Source of the DNA: Hydrogenovibrio kuenenii DSM 12350
GTDB lineage: Bacteria; Pseudomonadota; Gammaproteobacteria; Thiomicrospirales; Thiomicrospiraceae
Reading direction: 5' to 3'
Assembly: GCF_000526715.1 (NCBI RefSeq)
Contig: NZ_JAGP01000001.1
Span: forward strand, 682,001-746,000
DNA length: 64,000 nt
The notes beneath the pieces are model-generated. The model made no database searches and was not told where the DNA came from. It was given only the letters and a program-made list of their open reading frames with translations. The first letter of the stretch is position 1. Every line of letters starts with the position of its first letter. Made by a program: the position numbers and the translations under genes. Positions 1 through 8,768 of this stretch are shown here, one piece after another.

Positions 1-1
1 A

Positions 2-1240
2 TTCCCGATGGTAACTTTTGCTTGTGGGCAGTTGCCAGCTGCTTGGGTTGAGCAAGAAGTTACGAATATCGTTATCAGTCCTGGTGTTGCCACTTCTGAG
101 CCTTGGTTGGATACCTTTCGCGAAAAAGGGGTGCCGATTATTGGCGATATTGAATTATTTGCTCGCGCAGTGGGTAAGCCTGTTGTGGCGATTACGGGCT
201 CGAATGGGAAAAGTACGGTAGCGACTTTGACTGCACAGGTGTTAGCACAAGCAGGCTACTATGTTGGCCTTGGCGGTAACATAGGTGTGCCTGCTTTGGA
301 TTTGTTGCGAAGCGATCAATATTTTGATGTATTCGTGCTGGAATTATCCAGTTTTCAGCTTGAGACGACTTATTCTTTACAGCCTACCTCTGCCACGGTA
401 CTGAATGTATCCGAAGATCATATGGATCGTTACACAGGTCTGGAGGACTATTTACAGGCGAAGATGACGATTTTAAATAACACACAATGGAGTGTGTTGC
501 CCTATGATCTTGCGGATAGCCCGACCAGTGATCAAACCCATGCTTTGCATTTTGGTTTACAAAATGAAGGCTGCGAGTTAAAAGATACTCAATATGGTTT
601 GATTGAGAAAGATGGCGCTTCTTACCTTGGCTATAACCATACGCCTTTATTAGCAGTAGAAAAAATGGCTTTAAAAGGGGAGCATCATCAACTCAATGCA
701 CTGGCAGTTATGGCTTTATGCCGACCTTTTGAAGTTTCACCTTCAGATTACCAGCAAGTATTTTCTTCCTTTAAAGGGTTGCCGCATCGCACGCAATTGG
801 TGATGGAAAAAGAAGGTGTTCAATGGATTAATGATTCTAAGGGCACCAATGTTGGCGCAACCCAAACAGCGATTAACAGTATTGCAAAACAAACTGCGCA
901 GACGGAAGGGAAAATTATCCTGATCGCTGGTGGTGTTGGAAAAGAAGCTGATTTTTCAATGATGGCAGATGATGTACAGAAAGCTTGCCGTAAAGTGATT
1001 TTGTTTGGAAGAGATAAAGCCCTTATTGAAGAAAATCTACTACCAAATGTAAGTAAAGAAAAAATCGTGCTAACTGAAAACTTAGCAGAAGCTGTAGCAA
1101 TAGCTAAAGAGCAAGCATTGACAGATGATGTTGTATTGTTTTCGCCAGCTTGCGCTTCTTTTGATCAATTCGCTAACTATGTAGAACGGGGCGAAGTGTT
1201 TGAACAGCTTGTGAAACAAACCTTAAGTACTAACCCATAA
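2..1240 (+). CDS. murD: MurD, UDP-N-acetylmuramoylalanine--D-glutamate ligase (5' end outside window)
   Basis: MurD adds D-glutamate to UDP-MurNAc-L-alanine in the cytoplasm, using ATP, in peptidoglycan precursor synthesis. The frame is open to the left edge and the first ATG (base 8) is not a credible start, because the N-terminal UDP-binding Rossmann part (about 50 residues of the usual 440) is missing. The visible part carries the P-loop GSNGKST (about residues 64-70 from that ATG), LELSSFQLET, LNVSEDHMDRY, a GLPHR turn and WINDSKGTNVG, all diagnostic of MurD rather than MurC, MurE or MurF. The C-terminal ligase domain ends with SPACASFDQF. ftsW follows 12 bases later, as in other dcw clusters. 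Identification is firm; only the start is unseen. Confidence 0.96.
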   Translation, partial: FPMVTFACGQLPAAWVEQEVTNIVISPGVATSEPWLDTFREKGVPIIGDIELFARAVGKPVVAITGSNGKSTVATLTAQVLAQAGYYVGLGGNIGVPALDLLRSDQYFDVFVLELSSFQLETTYSLQPTSATVLNVSEDHMDRYTGLEDYLQAKMTILNNTQWSVLPYDLADSPTSDQTHALHFGLQNEGCELKDTQYGLIEKDGASYLGYNHTPLLAVEKMALKGEHHQLNALAVMALCRPFEVSPSDYQQVFSSFKGLPHRTQLVMEKEGVQWINDSKGTNVGATQTAINSIAKQTAQTEGKIILIAGGVGKEADFSMMADDVQKACRKVILFGRDKALIEENLLPNVSKEKIVLTENLAEAVAIAKEQALTDDVVLFSPACASFDQFANYVERGEVFEQLVKQTLSTNP

Positions 1241-1252
1241 AGCGATGATTGT

Positions 1253-2428
1253 ATGAATCAAACAGATAAGCCGCTTTCCATTAATAGAATAGGCGATTGG
1301 CGTGAACTCAGTAAGCAGTGGCCAATTGATTTTTGGTTATTAGGCGCATTGCTAATTTTAATGGTATTGGGCTTAACCATGGTTGCTTCCAGTTCGGTGG
1401 CTATTAGTGAAAAGCGTTTCGGCACGACGCTGCACTATTTTCTCCGCCAAGCTTTTTCGATGGGGCTGGGTGTGTTTGTTGCCTATGTCGTATTGCATGT
1501 GCCTTTATCTTTTTGGCAAAAGCACCGCGGCAGAATCTTTATTGTTGGTCTAATATTACTGGTTTTGGTGCTAGGCATTGGTCGAGAAATCAATGGTTCA
1601 AAGCGTTGGTTACCATTGGTTGTTATGAATTTTCAAGTTTCTGAATTTATGAAACTGGCAGTTGTTATTTTCATGGCGGGTTATCTTAATCGACATGCAA
1701 ATGCGGTAAGAGAAAGTTTTGAAGCCGTAATGAGGTTGGCAATCCCGTTTGGTTTTATGGCGATATTGCTGTTAATGGAGCCAGATTTCGGAAGTACTTT
1801 TGTTATCGCTGTCGTCATTACGGGCATGCTATTAATTGCTGGCGCACCTTGGCGATTTTTTGTATTAACCGTTTTGCCGATGGCTGCCATTCTTGTCACC
1901 ATGGTTATCACTTCACCCTATCGAATGGCAAGGGTTACGAACTTTTTGGATCCTTGGTCAGACCCTTTTGGAAAAGGTTATCAGTTGACACAAGCGCTTA
2001 TAGCCAGTGGTCGCGGCGAATGGTTTGGTGTCGGTATCGGAAAATCTGTACAAAAACTCTTGTATTTACCAGATGCACATACTGACTTTTTGTTTTCTAT
2101 TTATGCAGAAGAATTCGGTCTTGTTGGTGTTGCATGCTTGATTTTGCTCTATCTATGGATTTTATTCCGTTGTTTCAGAATCGGGCGTAAAGCAGTCGAG
2201 CAGTCTAAAGTGTTCGGAGGCTTGATTGCATATGGTGTCGGTATCTGGATAGTGCTGCAAGCCATTATCAATATGGGGGTAAATCTTGGATTGTTCCCAA
2301 CCAAGGGGCTGACATTACCGTTTATGAGTTATGGAGGGAGTAGTGTGCTCATACTTTCCATAGCCATCGCATTGGTTTTTCGTGTTGATTATGAAACTCG
2401 CTATTACGACACGGAGAAAAAAGAATGA
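1253..2428 (+). CDS. ftsW: FtsW, septal peptidoglycan polymerase (SEDS family)
   Basis: FtsW is a SEDS-family membrane glycosyltransferase that polymerises lipid II at the division septum with its partner FtsI. The 391-residue product has a short cytoplasmic N-terminus of about 25 residues and then roughly ten hydrophobic segments. SEDS landmarks are visible: INGSKRWLPL, a large loop with YRMARVTNFLDPW and GYQLTQALIASGRGEWFGVGIG, HTDFLFSIYAEEFGL, and the final GLTLPFMSYGGSS. Length matches the family. Its position between murD and murG, rather than beside a class A or elongasome penicillin-binding protein, favours FtsW over RodA. Its stop codon overlaps the murG start in ATGA, implying translational coupling. 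Confidence 0.96.
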   Translation: MNQTDKPLSINRIGDWRELSKQWPIDFWLLGALLILMVLGLTMVASSSVAISEKRFGTTLHYFLRQAFSMGLGVFVAYVVLHVPLSFWQKHRGRIFIVGLILLVLVLGIGREINGSKRWLPLVVMNFQVSEFMKLAVVIFMAGYLNRHANAVRESFEAVMRLAIPFGFMAILLLMEPDFGSTFVIAVVITGMLLIAGAPWRFFVLTVLPMAAILVTMVITSPYRMARVTNFLDPWSDPFGKGYQLTQALIASGRGEWFGVGIGKSVQKLLYLPDAHTDFLFSIYAEEFGLVGVACLILLYLWILFRCFRIGRKAVEQSKVFGGLIAYGVGIWIVLQAIINMGVNLGLFPTKGLTLPFMSYGGSSVLILSIAIALVFRVDYETRYYDTEKKE

Positions 2429-3471
2429 AACGAATTTTGATTATGGCTGGTGGTACTGGTGGGCATGTTTTCCCGGGGTTGGCTCTTGCAGATGCACTAA
2501 AAGCACATGATGTTCATATCAGTTGGCTCGGTACTTTAGGAGGTATGGAGCAAGAGTGGGTTACCAAACATAATATTGATTTTTACCAGATTCGTATCAG
2601 AGGATTACGAGGTAATGGTTTACGAGGTTGGCTTAAAGCGCCTTTAAACGTGTTACGAGCTTGGTGGCAGGCTCGTAAAATCATAAAAAAAATTCAACCT
2701 GATGTAGTTTTGGGTATGGGGGGGTTTGTTTGTGGCCCTGGTGGGTTAGCAGCAAAAAGCCTAGGAATTGATTTGGTATTGCATGAGCAAAATGCAATTG
2801 TTGGGTTAACCAACCGCTGGCTTGCCCCTTTTGCCAAACGTATTATTACCGCGTTTCCTCAGAGCCAACTGCAAGGTGATAAGGTGGTGTGTTTAGGTAA
2901 CCCTGTACGAGAAGGCTTAGAATCCATTTCAACAGTAATTAAACACCAGCCACTTCGGATATTGGTTCTTGGCGGTAGCCGTGGTGCTTTGGCTTTAAAT
3001 CAAATCGTGCCGCAAGCATTGGCATTACTTCCTGAAACTAATCGTCCAGAAATTATGCACCAAACGGGGAGTAAAACACTGGAGGAAGCCAAACAGGCTT
3101 ATGAAAAGGCCAAAATTTTTGCGCAGATCGTTCCTTTTATTGAAGATATGCAAGCCGCTTATCAATATGCAGATTTGGTGATTTGCCGTTCCGGTGCCTT
3201 GACTGTGTCGGAATTGATGGCGGCTGCCAGACCAGCCATTATGGTTCCTTTTCCTTATGCTGTGGACGATCACCAAACAGCTAATGCGCAAGTTCTAGCA
3301 TCAATAGGAGGAGAGGTTATTCAGCAAAGTGAGTTAACTCCTGAAAAGTTGGCAAGCATGTTAGAAACTTGGCAACAAGATAATAAATTACAAGTCGCAT
3401 CAGAGAATATTCGAAAACAAGTCCCTCAGAAAGCAAAAGAACAAATTGTTTCTTTGTTGCTAAATCTTTAA
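2425..3471 (+). CDS. murG: MurG, lipid II synthase (GlcNAc transferase)
   Basis: MurG transfers GlcNAc from UDP-GlcNAc to lipid I at the inner face of the cytoplasmic membrane, making lipid II. The 348-residue protein has the GT28 two-domain form: an N-terminal glycine-rich loop GGTGGHVFPGLALA (about residues 8-21), HEQNAIVGLTNR, then LGGSRGALALN at the start of the C-terminal Rossmann domain. The donor-binding stretch RSGALTVSELMAAARP is followed by PFPYAVDDHQTANA. It starts within the ftsW stop (ATGA). In most gammaproteobacteria murC follows directly. Here the next murC lies about 17 kb downstream, so murG is the last gene of this cell-wall segment. Confidence 0.97.
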   Translation: MKRILIMAGGTGGHVFPGLALADALKAHDVHISWLGTLGGMEQEWVTKHNIDFYQIRIRGLRGNGLRGWLKAPLNVLRAWWQARKIIKKIQPDVVLGMGGFVCGPGGLAAKSLGIDLVLHEQNAIVGLTNRWLAPFAKRIITAFPQSQLQGDKVVCLGNPVREGLESISTVIKHQPLRILVLGGSRGALALNQIVPQALALLPETNRPEIMHQTGSKTLEEAKQAYEKAKIFAQIVPFIEDMQAAYQYADLVICRSGALTVSELMAAARPAIMVPFPYAVDDHQTANAQVLASIGGEVIQQSELTPEKLASMLETWQQDNKLQVASENIRKQVPQKAKEQIVSLLLNL

Positions 3472-3508
3472 CACTTATTTAGAAAACATTTTCCTAGCAG
3501 GAGCCGTT

Positions 3509-4327
3509 ATGCCAAGCCGTACAGATAAGTCATCTCTACAACCCGTTTTCCCTGATTTAAAGGGGAAGCGTATTCTGATTACGGGTGCTTCAAGTGGCAT
3601 TGGCGCAGGTATGGCAAAAGTATTGTCGGAAGCAGGCTGTCGTTTAGTGCTTCATTATCACTCTAACCCAGAAGGTATCAGCCGTACTTTAGATGAAATT
3701 AAAGATTCTGGTGTTGAAGTGCAAACTCTTCAGTGTGATTTTAGTAGATTAGATCAGATTGAAGAGTTTTTTGAACAAGCATGGGCAGTTTTTGCCGGGT
3801 TAGATGGCTTAGTAAACAACGCAGGTGTGGTTACTAAAAGTTTAAGTTTGGCAGATGATCAAGCCAAAGAATTTGATTATACTTTGGCGGTAAACTTACA
3901 GGCGCCTTACCGTCTGAGTACACTTTTCGCTAAGTATTGTCTTGCTGATGATAAACCTGGTGTCATAGTGAATAACTCTAGTATTCATGGGCAAGCCACA
4001 TGTGAATGGTTTGCCGCTTATGCTTCAACCAAGGCAGGGTTAGATGCTTTAACTAAGGTACATGCAGTTGAGTGGGGGCAGTACGGCATACGTGTCAATT
4101 CCTTGGCGCCAGGAGTCGTGCCAGTAGAGAGAACTTTTGATGTGTTATATCAGCCAGCTATGGAAAAAAAATGGGTCGGTGCCATGCCCGCTGGGCGTTA
4201 TGGAAGTGTCGAAGATATGGGGCTAGCAACGGCTTACCTGTTATCTGATGCAACCAGTTGGATGACGGGAAGTGTACTAACATTGGATGGCGGGTTAATT
4301 GCCAGAGGGAATTACCCTCATAGATAA
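3509..4327 (+). CDS. SDR-family NAD(P)-dependent oxidoreductase
   Basis: This 272-residue protein belongs to the classical short-chain dehydrogenase/reductase family. It has the cofactor motif [12 protein letters not shown] (about residues 25-36), NNAG (about 107-110), an active-site serine in VNNSSIHG, the catalytic YxxxK as YASTK, and a typical C-terminal [13 protein letters not shown]. These residues predict an active cytoplasmic NAD(P)H-dependent enzyme on a carbonyl or alcohol, but the family is too broad to name a substrate. A 20-residue polar extension precedes the fold. AGGAG lies just before the ATG. It sits alone between murG and a chemoreceptor gene, so the context gives no functional hint. 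Confidence 0.88.
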   Translation: MPSRTDKSSLQPVFPDLKGKRILITGASSGIGAGMAKVLSEAGCRLVLHYHSNPEGISRTLDEIKDSGVEVQTLQCDFSRLDQIEEFFEQAWAVFAGLDGLVNNAGVVTKSLSLADDQAKEFDYTLAVNLQAPYRLSTLFAKYCLADDKPGVIVNNSSIHGQATCEWFAAYASTKAGLDALTKVHAVEWGQYGIRVNSLAPGVVPVERTFDVLYQPAMEKKWVGAMPAGRYGSVEDMGLATAYLLSDATSWMTGSVLTLDGGLIARGNYPHR

Positions 4328-4386
4328 AGGGTTTTGGCATTTTAATTGCTTGGCATAGACGTCAAGAAAATATAACGGATAGAATC

Positions 4387-6408
4387 ATGGTGGAATTTCT
4401 AAACAAGCTCACAGTCAAACGAAAAATGCGCTTTGGTTTTGGCGTAATTTGGGCTGTTCTAGCAGTAATCACTATACAGGCCGCAGTTAACTTATACATT
4501 GTACGAGTGAATGTTCAAAAAGTAGTGGATAACAAGCAGCCCGTGGCGTTGAAATCCAGCGAGATGTCAATGACACTTGAAAAGAGCATGAATTCTTTGA
4601 GCATGTATATGCTGACAAAAGATTCTAAAACTCTAGATGCTTACCAAACTGGCATTAAGAAGGCGGAAGAATTATTGATGGAGGTTCGTAAGAATATTGA
4701 TTCTAGCGAATCATCACAAGCTGCTGATTTGGCAGCCATTCAAAAGTCTTTAAAAGAGCTTCCTCCTCTGGTTGATGAAGTGAAGCTTCTGCAAACCGAC
4801 CGTAATAAAAAATTCCCAGCATTTGAGTTCGTTAATAAACACATGGTGGGTCCAGCGCAAAAGATTCAACAGCAAATCAGCTTGATGATTTCATCTGAGC
4901 TCGAAGACTTGCAGGCTAGAAGAAAGCCAGTACTTTCCACCTTGCTATCGATGCAAAAAGACTGGTTAAATGTTTTGAGCAGTATTCGAGGTTACGTTGC
5001 CTTCAGAACGGATGGTATGTCTGCCGATGCGGAAAACTACCTTAACCAGTTTGAGTCTGGTGTAGATACATTATCTCAGCAAAAGGATGTTGAGTTGACA
5101 CTGGAAGAAGAAGATGGTGTCGATGCAATCAAAACAGAATATGTCGATTACCGTGAAAGTTTCATGAAGCTAAAACAAATCCATCAAGGCCCTAAATGGC
5201 GAATGGATACTTGGTTAATGGAAAATAAAATTCAACCTGTTTTCAGACAAATTGAAGAACATTTGAATTCAATTTCAGGTCAAGCAATTAGTGATATGCA
5301 AGATACAAGTCAGGATGTTGTTGACAGCACATTACGTAACTTAATCTTGCTGTTAAGTTTATCAATCTTCGGTCAGTTGATTGGTATGATTATCTCTCGT
5401 AAGGTAACAAAATCAGTTGTCTCACCAATTGAAAACTTGACTGAGGCAATGAAAAACATTTCTCAGGGCGAAGGTGATTTAACAAAACGTCTGGCAATTA
5501 AAGGTAAAGATGAGCTTGCCGATTTAGCGAATTACTTTAATTTGTTCATTGAGCGTATTCAAGAAATGCTGAAAGAAGTTACTGAGACAGTTCATGAGTT
5601 GGAAGAAGCTTCTAGCGGTCTTTTGCATGTAACGCACGAAACTAAAGATGGCGTTGAAGAGCAAATGGCTGCATCGGAAAAATTGAGTCGTTCAATGGTT
5701 ATTATGGATGAAAAAGCCAAGAGCGTTGAAGACCACTCTCACAATACTTCTAGTGCAACTGCACAAGCAGTGTCCCGTGTTAAAGAGAGTGGAGAAGTGG
5801 TGACAAGTGCTGCGGATACGATTAAATTGGTTTCAAATCGCATGGATGAAATTACTCAAGCGGTTATGCAGTTGAATAATGATAGTCAGACGATTAGTAC
5901 AGTCATTAATGTTATTCGTGAAATTGCAGAACAAACAAACTTGTTGGCTCTAAATGCTGCAATTGAAGCAGCCAGAGCCGGTGAGCATGGACGAGGGTTT
6001 GCCGTTGTAGCAGATGAAGTTCGTGGCTTGGCTCAAAGAACGCAAGAGTCAACTTTGCAAATTGAAGCAGTGATTCAGAAGATTCGTAAGGCGACGGAAG
6101 AAACGGTTACTGTGGTTGAGCAAGGACAAGAAACGACTAAAATTGGTTATGACTCAGTCATGAAAGTTCAAAAAGTTTTGAGTCCAGTCATTATATTGAT
6201 GGATGACATTAATAATATGAGTAATCAGATGTTGTCATCAGCGCAATCACAAAATGAGCTGGTTAATGAGGTGAATAATAATATTAACCAAATTCACCGA
6301 GTAACTCAAAACACGGTTGAAGGCGCTGCCAATACAGAAACTTCAGGTAATCGTTTACAACAGTTAGCTGACAAACTTGAGCAACTTGTTCACCAGTTTA
6401 AAATCTAA
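4387..6408 (+). CDS. Methyl-accepting chemotaxis protein
   Basis: This 673-residue chemoreceptor has a first transmembrane helix at about residues 15-35, a long mostly helical periplasmic sensor region to about 310, and a second membrane helix near 315-335. A HAMP domain follows ([27 protein letters not shown]), then the cytoplasmic signalling coiled coil. The highly conserved hairpin tip [20 protein letters not shown] and [12 protein letters not shown] are present, so it should couple to CheW and CheA. The ligand cannot be read from the sequence; the sensor has no obvious PAS or Cache signature. There is no C-terminal CheR-binding pentapeptide. It is followed by a strong terminator and appears to be transcribed alone. 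Confidence 0.95.
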   Translation: MVEFLNKLTVKRKMRFGFGVIWAVLAVITIQAAVNLYIVRVNVQKVVDNKQPVALKSSEMSMTLEKSMNSLSMYMLTKDSKTLDAYQTGIKKAEELLMEVRKNIDSSESSQAADLAAIQKSLKELPPLVDEVKLLQTDRNKKFPAFEFVNKHMVGPAQKIQQQISLMISSELEDLQARRKPVLSTLLSMQKDWLNVLSSIRGYVAFRTDGMSADAENYLNQFESGVDTLSQQKDVELTLEEEDGVDAIKTEYVDYRESFMKLKQIHQGPKWRMDTWLMENKIQPVFRQIEEHLNSISGQAISDMQDTSQDVVDSTLRNLILLLSLSIFGQLIGMIISRKVTKSVVSPIENLTEAMKNISQGEGDLTKRLAIKGKDELADLANYFNLFIERIQEMLKEVTETVHELEEASSGLLHVTHETKDGVEEQMAASEKLSRSMVIMDEKAKSVEDHSHNTSSATAQAVSRVKESGEVVTSAADTIKLVSNRMDEITQAVMQLNNDSQTISTVINVIREIAEQTNLLALNAAIEAARAGEHGRGFAVVADEVRGLAQRTQESTLQIEAVIQKIRKATEETVTVVEQGQETTKIGYDSVMKVQKVLSPVIILMDDINNMSNQMLSSAQSQNELVNEVNNNINQIHRVTQNTVEGAANTETSGNRLQQLADKLEQLVHQFKI

Positions 6409-6414
6409 TTTCAC

Positions 6415-6444
6415 TAAAAAACTGCCAACTGGCAGTTTTTTTTA
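6415..6444 (+). terminator. Rho-independent terminator after the chemoreceptor gene
   Basis: The hairpin ACTGCC-AACT-GGCAGT is flanked by an A run on the left and eight T residues on the right. It starts ten bases after the chemoreceptor stop codon. The flanking A and T runs can extend the stem. Confidence 0.9.
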
Positions 6445-6539
6445 TATTCCATAAGAGATATTCATTTTCGCTTCCGCCTAGGTTTTGCTAGACTTACGTT
6501 TTGTAATTTTTATCCTAACTTTTGTGTTTGAAAATACCT

Positions 6540-7346
6540 ATGTGGACTTATCCCTCGATTGACCCTATTGCCTTATCTTTAGGCCCCATACAGATTCATT
6601 GGTATGGACTCATGTATTTAGCCGGTTTTCTTTGTTTTTGGTTGTATGGTTCTTACCAAGCTCGAAATGATAAAAATTGGAATAAAGATCTTGTAAGTGA
6701 CTTTCTTTTCTATGGTGCCCTAGGTGTTATTTTAGGGGGCAGGATTGGTTACATTTTATTTTACGACCTTCCTCATTACATAGATCATCCAGCAGATATG
6801 CTCAAGCTATGGATGGGCGGTATGTCATTCCACGGCGGTTTGATCGGTGTTACTATCGCGATGCTCTGGTTTGCTCGCTACAAAATGAAAGTCTCTGTTT
6901 TTGTTGTGGCAGATTTTGTAGCACCTTTGGTACCTTTTGGCTTGTTTTTCGGACGAATTGGGAACTTTATCAACGGTGAGCTTTGGGGAAAGGTTGTTGA
7001 TACACACTCCATGTTTGCGATGAAAGTATTCGACCCTACATTAAACCAAGTGGTTGCTAAATATCCTACGCAATTACTAGAAGCTTTTTTAGAAGGTATT
7101 GTCTTATTTACCGCGTTGGCGTTTTACCGTCGAGGTAATAGACCAGTAGGTGCTGTTTCAGGAATGTTCCTAGTGCTTTATGGTACCTTCAGATTCTTTG
7201 TTGAATTTTTCAGAATGCCGGATCCACAATTAGGGTATTTAATGTGGGGATGGGTGACAATGGGACAAATTTTGTCACTGCCAATGATTTTGATTGGACT
7301 AGCCATGATTGCTTGGGCATATCGTAAACAAACTAAAAGCGTATAA
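6540..7346 (+). CDS. lgt: Lgt, prolipoprotein diacylglyceryl transferase
   Basis: Lgt moves diacylglycerol from phosphatidylglycerol onto the lipobox cysteine of prolipoproteins in the inner membrane, the first step of lipoprotein maturation. I chose the ATG at 6540 (protein starts MWTYPSIDP, 268 residues), because this matches the N-terminus of known Lgt proteins. An in-frame TTG 18 bases upstream would add six non-conserved residues. Family signatures seen are HWYGLMYLAGF, LGGRIGYILFY, MSFHGGLIG and the Lgt signature GRIGNFINGELWG, with about seven membrane segments. The putative lipoprotein BamB at the end of the window would be one substrate. thyA follows 12 bases later; the lgt-thyA-folA order is common in gammaproteobacteria. 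Confidence 0.96.
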   Translation: MWTYPSIDPIALSLGPIQIHWYGLMYLAGFLCFWLYGSYQARNDKNWNKDLVSDFLFYGALGVILGGRIGYILFYDLPHYIDHPADMLKLWMGGMSFHGGLIGVTIAMLWFARYKMKVSVFVVADFVAPLVPFGLFFGRIGNFINGELWGKVVDTHSMFAMKVFDPTLNQVVAKYPTQLLEAFLEGIVLFTALAFYRRGNRPVGAVSGMFLVLYGTFRFFVEFFRMPDPQLGYLMWGWVTMGQILSLPMILIGLAMIAWAYRKQTKSV

Positions 7347-7358
7347 CTTGAGATAAAG

Positions 7359-8192
7359 ATGAAACAATATTTGGATTTGCTACAGCATATTATTGATAAC
7401 GGCTATGATAAGGGCGATAGAACGGGTACCGGAACGCGCTCTGTTTTTGGCTATCAAATGCGATTTGATTTACAACAAGGTTTTCCTCTTGTAACGACTA
7501 AGAAGTTGCATTTAAAGTCTATTGTTTACGAATTACTGTGGTTTTTAAAAGGTGACACCAATATCGGTTATCTAAAAGAACATGGTGTTCGTATTTGGGA
7601 TGAGTGGGCGACAGAAGAGGGTGATCTTGGTCCTTTATATGGAAAACAGTGGGTTGCTTGGGAAAAGCCTGATGGTTCAACGATTAACCAAATACAAGAA
7701 GTGATTGAAACCCTAAAGAGCAATCCGAATAGTCGTCGCATGATTGTTTCTGCCTGGAATCCGGCTGATTTGCCAGATGAATCTATCTCGCCTCAAGAAA
7801 ACGTGAAACAAGGACGTATGGCGTTAGCCACTTGTCATGCCTTTTTCCAGTTTTATGTTGCAGGCGGTAAACTATCTTGCCAGCTTTACCAAAGAAGTGC
7901 GGATACTTTTTTAGGAGTGCCTTTTAATATTGCCAGTTATGCACTTTTGACACATATGATTGCTCAGCAAACAGGTTTGGAAGTGGGCGATTTTGTTTGG
8001 ACGGGGGGAGATGTTCATTTGTATAACAATACTATGGAACAGGCACAACTCCAGTTAACAAGAGCGCCTTTTCCTCTACCGAAGCTTCACATTAAACGCA
8101 AACCAGCTTCTATTTTTGATTATGAGTTTGATGATTTTGAAATTGTTGATTATGAATCTCACCCTCATATTAAGGCACAGGTGTCGGTATGA
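7359..8192 (+). CDS. thyA: ThyA, thymidylate synthase
   Basis: ThyA methylates dUMP to dTMP using methylene-tetrahydrofolate, releasing dihydrofolate. The 277-residue protein shows [13 protein letters not shown] at the N-terminus, [18 protein letters not shown], the catalytic cysteine in [12 protein letters not shown] and the signature [22 protein letters not shown]. An insert of about 12 residues ([12 protein letters not shown]) before the catalytic loop makes it slightly longer than the 264-residue E. coli enzyme. Its stop codon overlaps the folA start in ATGA, so it is coupled to the enzyme that recycles its dihydrofolate product. Confidence 0.98.
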   Translation: MKQYLDLLQHIIDNGYDKGDRTGTGTRSVFGYQMRFDLQQGFPLVTTKKLHLKSIVYELLWFLKGDTNIGYLKEHGVRIWDEWATEEGDLGPLYGKQWVAWEKPDGSTINQIQEVIETLKSNPNSRRMIVSAWNPADLPDESISPQENVKQGRMALATCHAFFQFYVAGGKLSCQLYQRSADTFLGVPFNIASYALLTHMIAQQTGLEVGDFVWTGGDVHLYNNTMEQAQLQLTRAPFPLPKLHIKRKPASIFDYEFDDFEIVDYESHPHIKAQVSV

Positions 8193-8716
8193 CCGAAACT
8201 CAGGATTTTGACTTCTCTGCCTGCAATATTTCGATGATTGCAGCGATGGATTTAAACCGTGTAATTGGTATTGATAATCAGATGCCTTGGCATTTGCCGG
8301 ATGATCTAAAATTTTTTAAAGCCAAAACGCTTGGCAAAACCGTTGTAATGGGCCGAAAAACCTTTGAATCTTTAGGGTCAAAGCCTTTGCCAAAGAGACG
8401 TAATTTGGTGATTAGTCGTAATGCTGATTATATCGCTGAAGGGGCTGAAGTCTTTACCTCGATTACCGATGCATTGCAGACTTGTCAGGCTGAACCAGAA
8501 GTTGTGATTATGGGAGGCGGGGAGCTTTATAGACAAATGCTGCCTTATGCCAGCAAGCTTTATGTCACTTGGGTGCAAACGAAGGTGGCGGGTGATACAG
8601 AGTTTCCTGAATGGAAAGAGGAAGAATGGGGTGTTATGGAAAAAGAATGGCATGAAGCTGATGAGAAGCATCAATACCCATTCGAGTTTGTAACGCTGGC
8701 AAAAAATAAAAAATAA
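8189..8716 (+). CDS. folA: FolA, dihydrofolate reductase
   Basis: FolA reduces dihydrofolate to tetrahydrofolate with NADPH. The 175-residue product has [27 protein letters not shown] with the catalytic aspartate in PDD, then [11 protein letters not shown], and the glycine-rich [12 protein letters not shown] loop. A short N-terminal extension of about 12 residues precedes the first strand. The last codons (Lys-Asn-Lys-Lys-stop) lie inside the AAAAAAT tandem repeat that starts at 8701, so the exact C-terminus depends on the repeat. The conserved domain ends at about FVTLA, before the repeat, so changes there should not damage the enzyme. It is translationally coupled to thyA. Confidence 0.97.
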   Translation: MTETQDFDFSACNISMIAAMDLNRVIGIDNQMPWHLPDDLKFFKAKTLGKTVVMGRKTFESLGSKPLPKRRNLVISRNADYIAEGAEVFTSITDALQTCQAEPEVVIMGGGELYRQMLPYASKLYVTWVQTKVAGDTEFPEWKEEEWGVMEKEWHEADEKHQYPFEFVTLAKNKK

Positions 8717-8750
8717 AAAATAAAAAATAAAAAATAAAAAATAAAAAAAA
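8701..8750 (+). repeat. Heptanucleotide tandem repeat (AAAAAAT)6 plus A8
   Basis: Six perfect copies of AAAAAAT fill 8701-8742 and eight A residues follow. The tract includes the folA stop codon and ends 18 bases before the ATG of the next chemoreceptor gene. Its distance from that gene's ribosome site makes it a candidate slippage tract, though no length variation can be seen in one sequence. Confidence 0.97.
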
Positions 8751-8768
8751 TCAGAGGATGTAGGTGTA

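Noticed and set aside
4328-4386. Possible sigma-28 (flagellar) promoter before the first chemoreceptor gene
   Set aside because: A weak GATA-like element is present but the -35 TAAA and spacing do not fit well.
8701-8750. The AAAAAAT tract as a CRISPR or transposon footprint
   Set aside because: The units are seven bases with no spacers, and no flanking target duplication or transposase is present.
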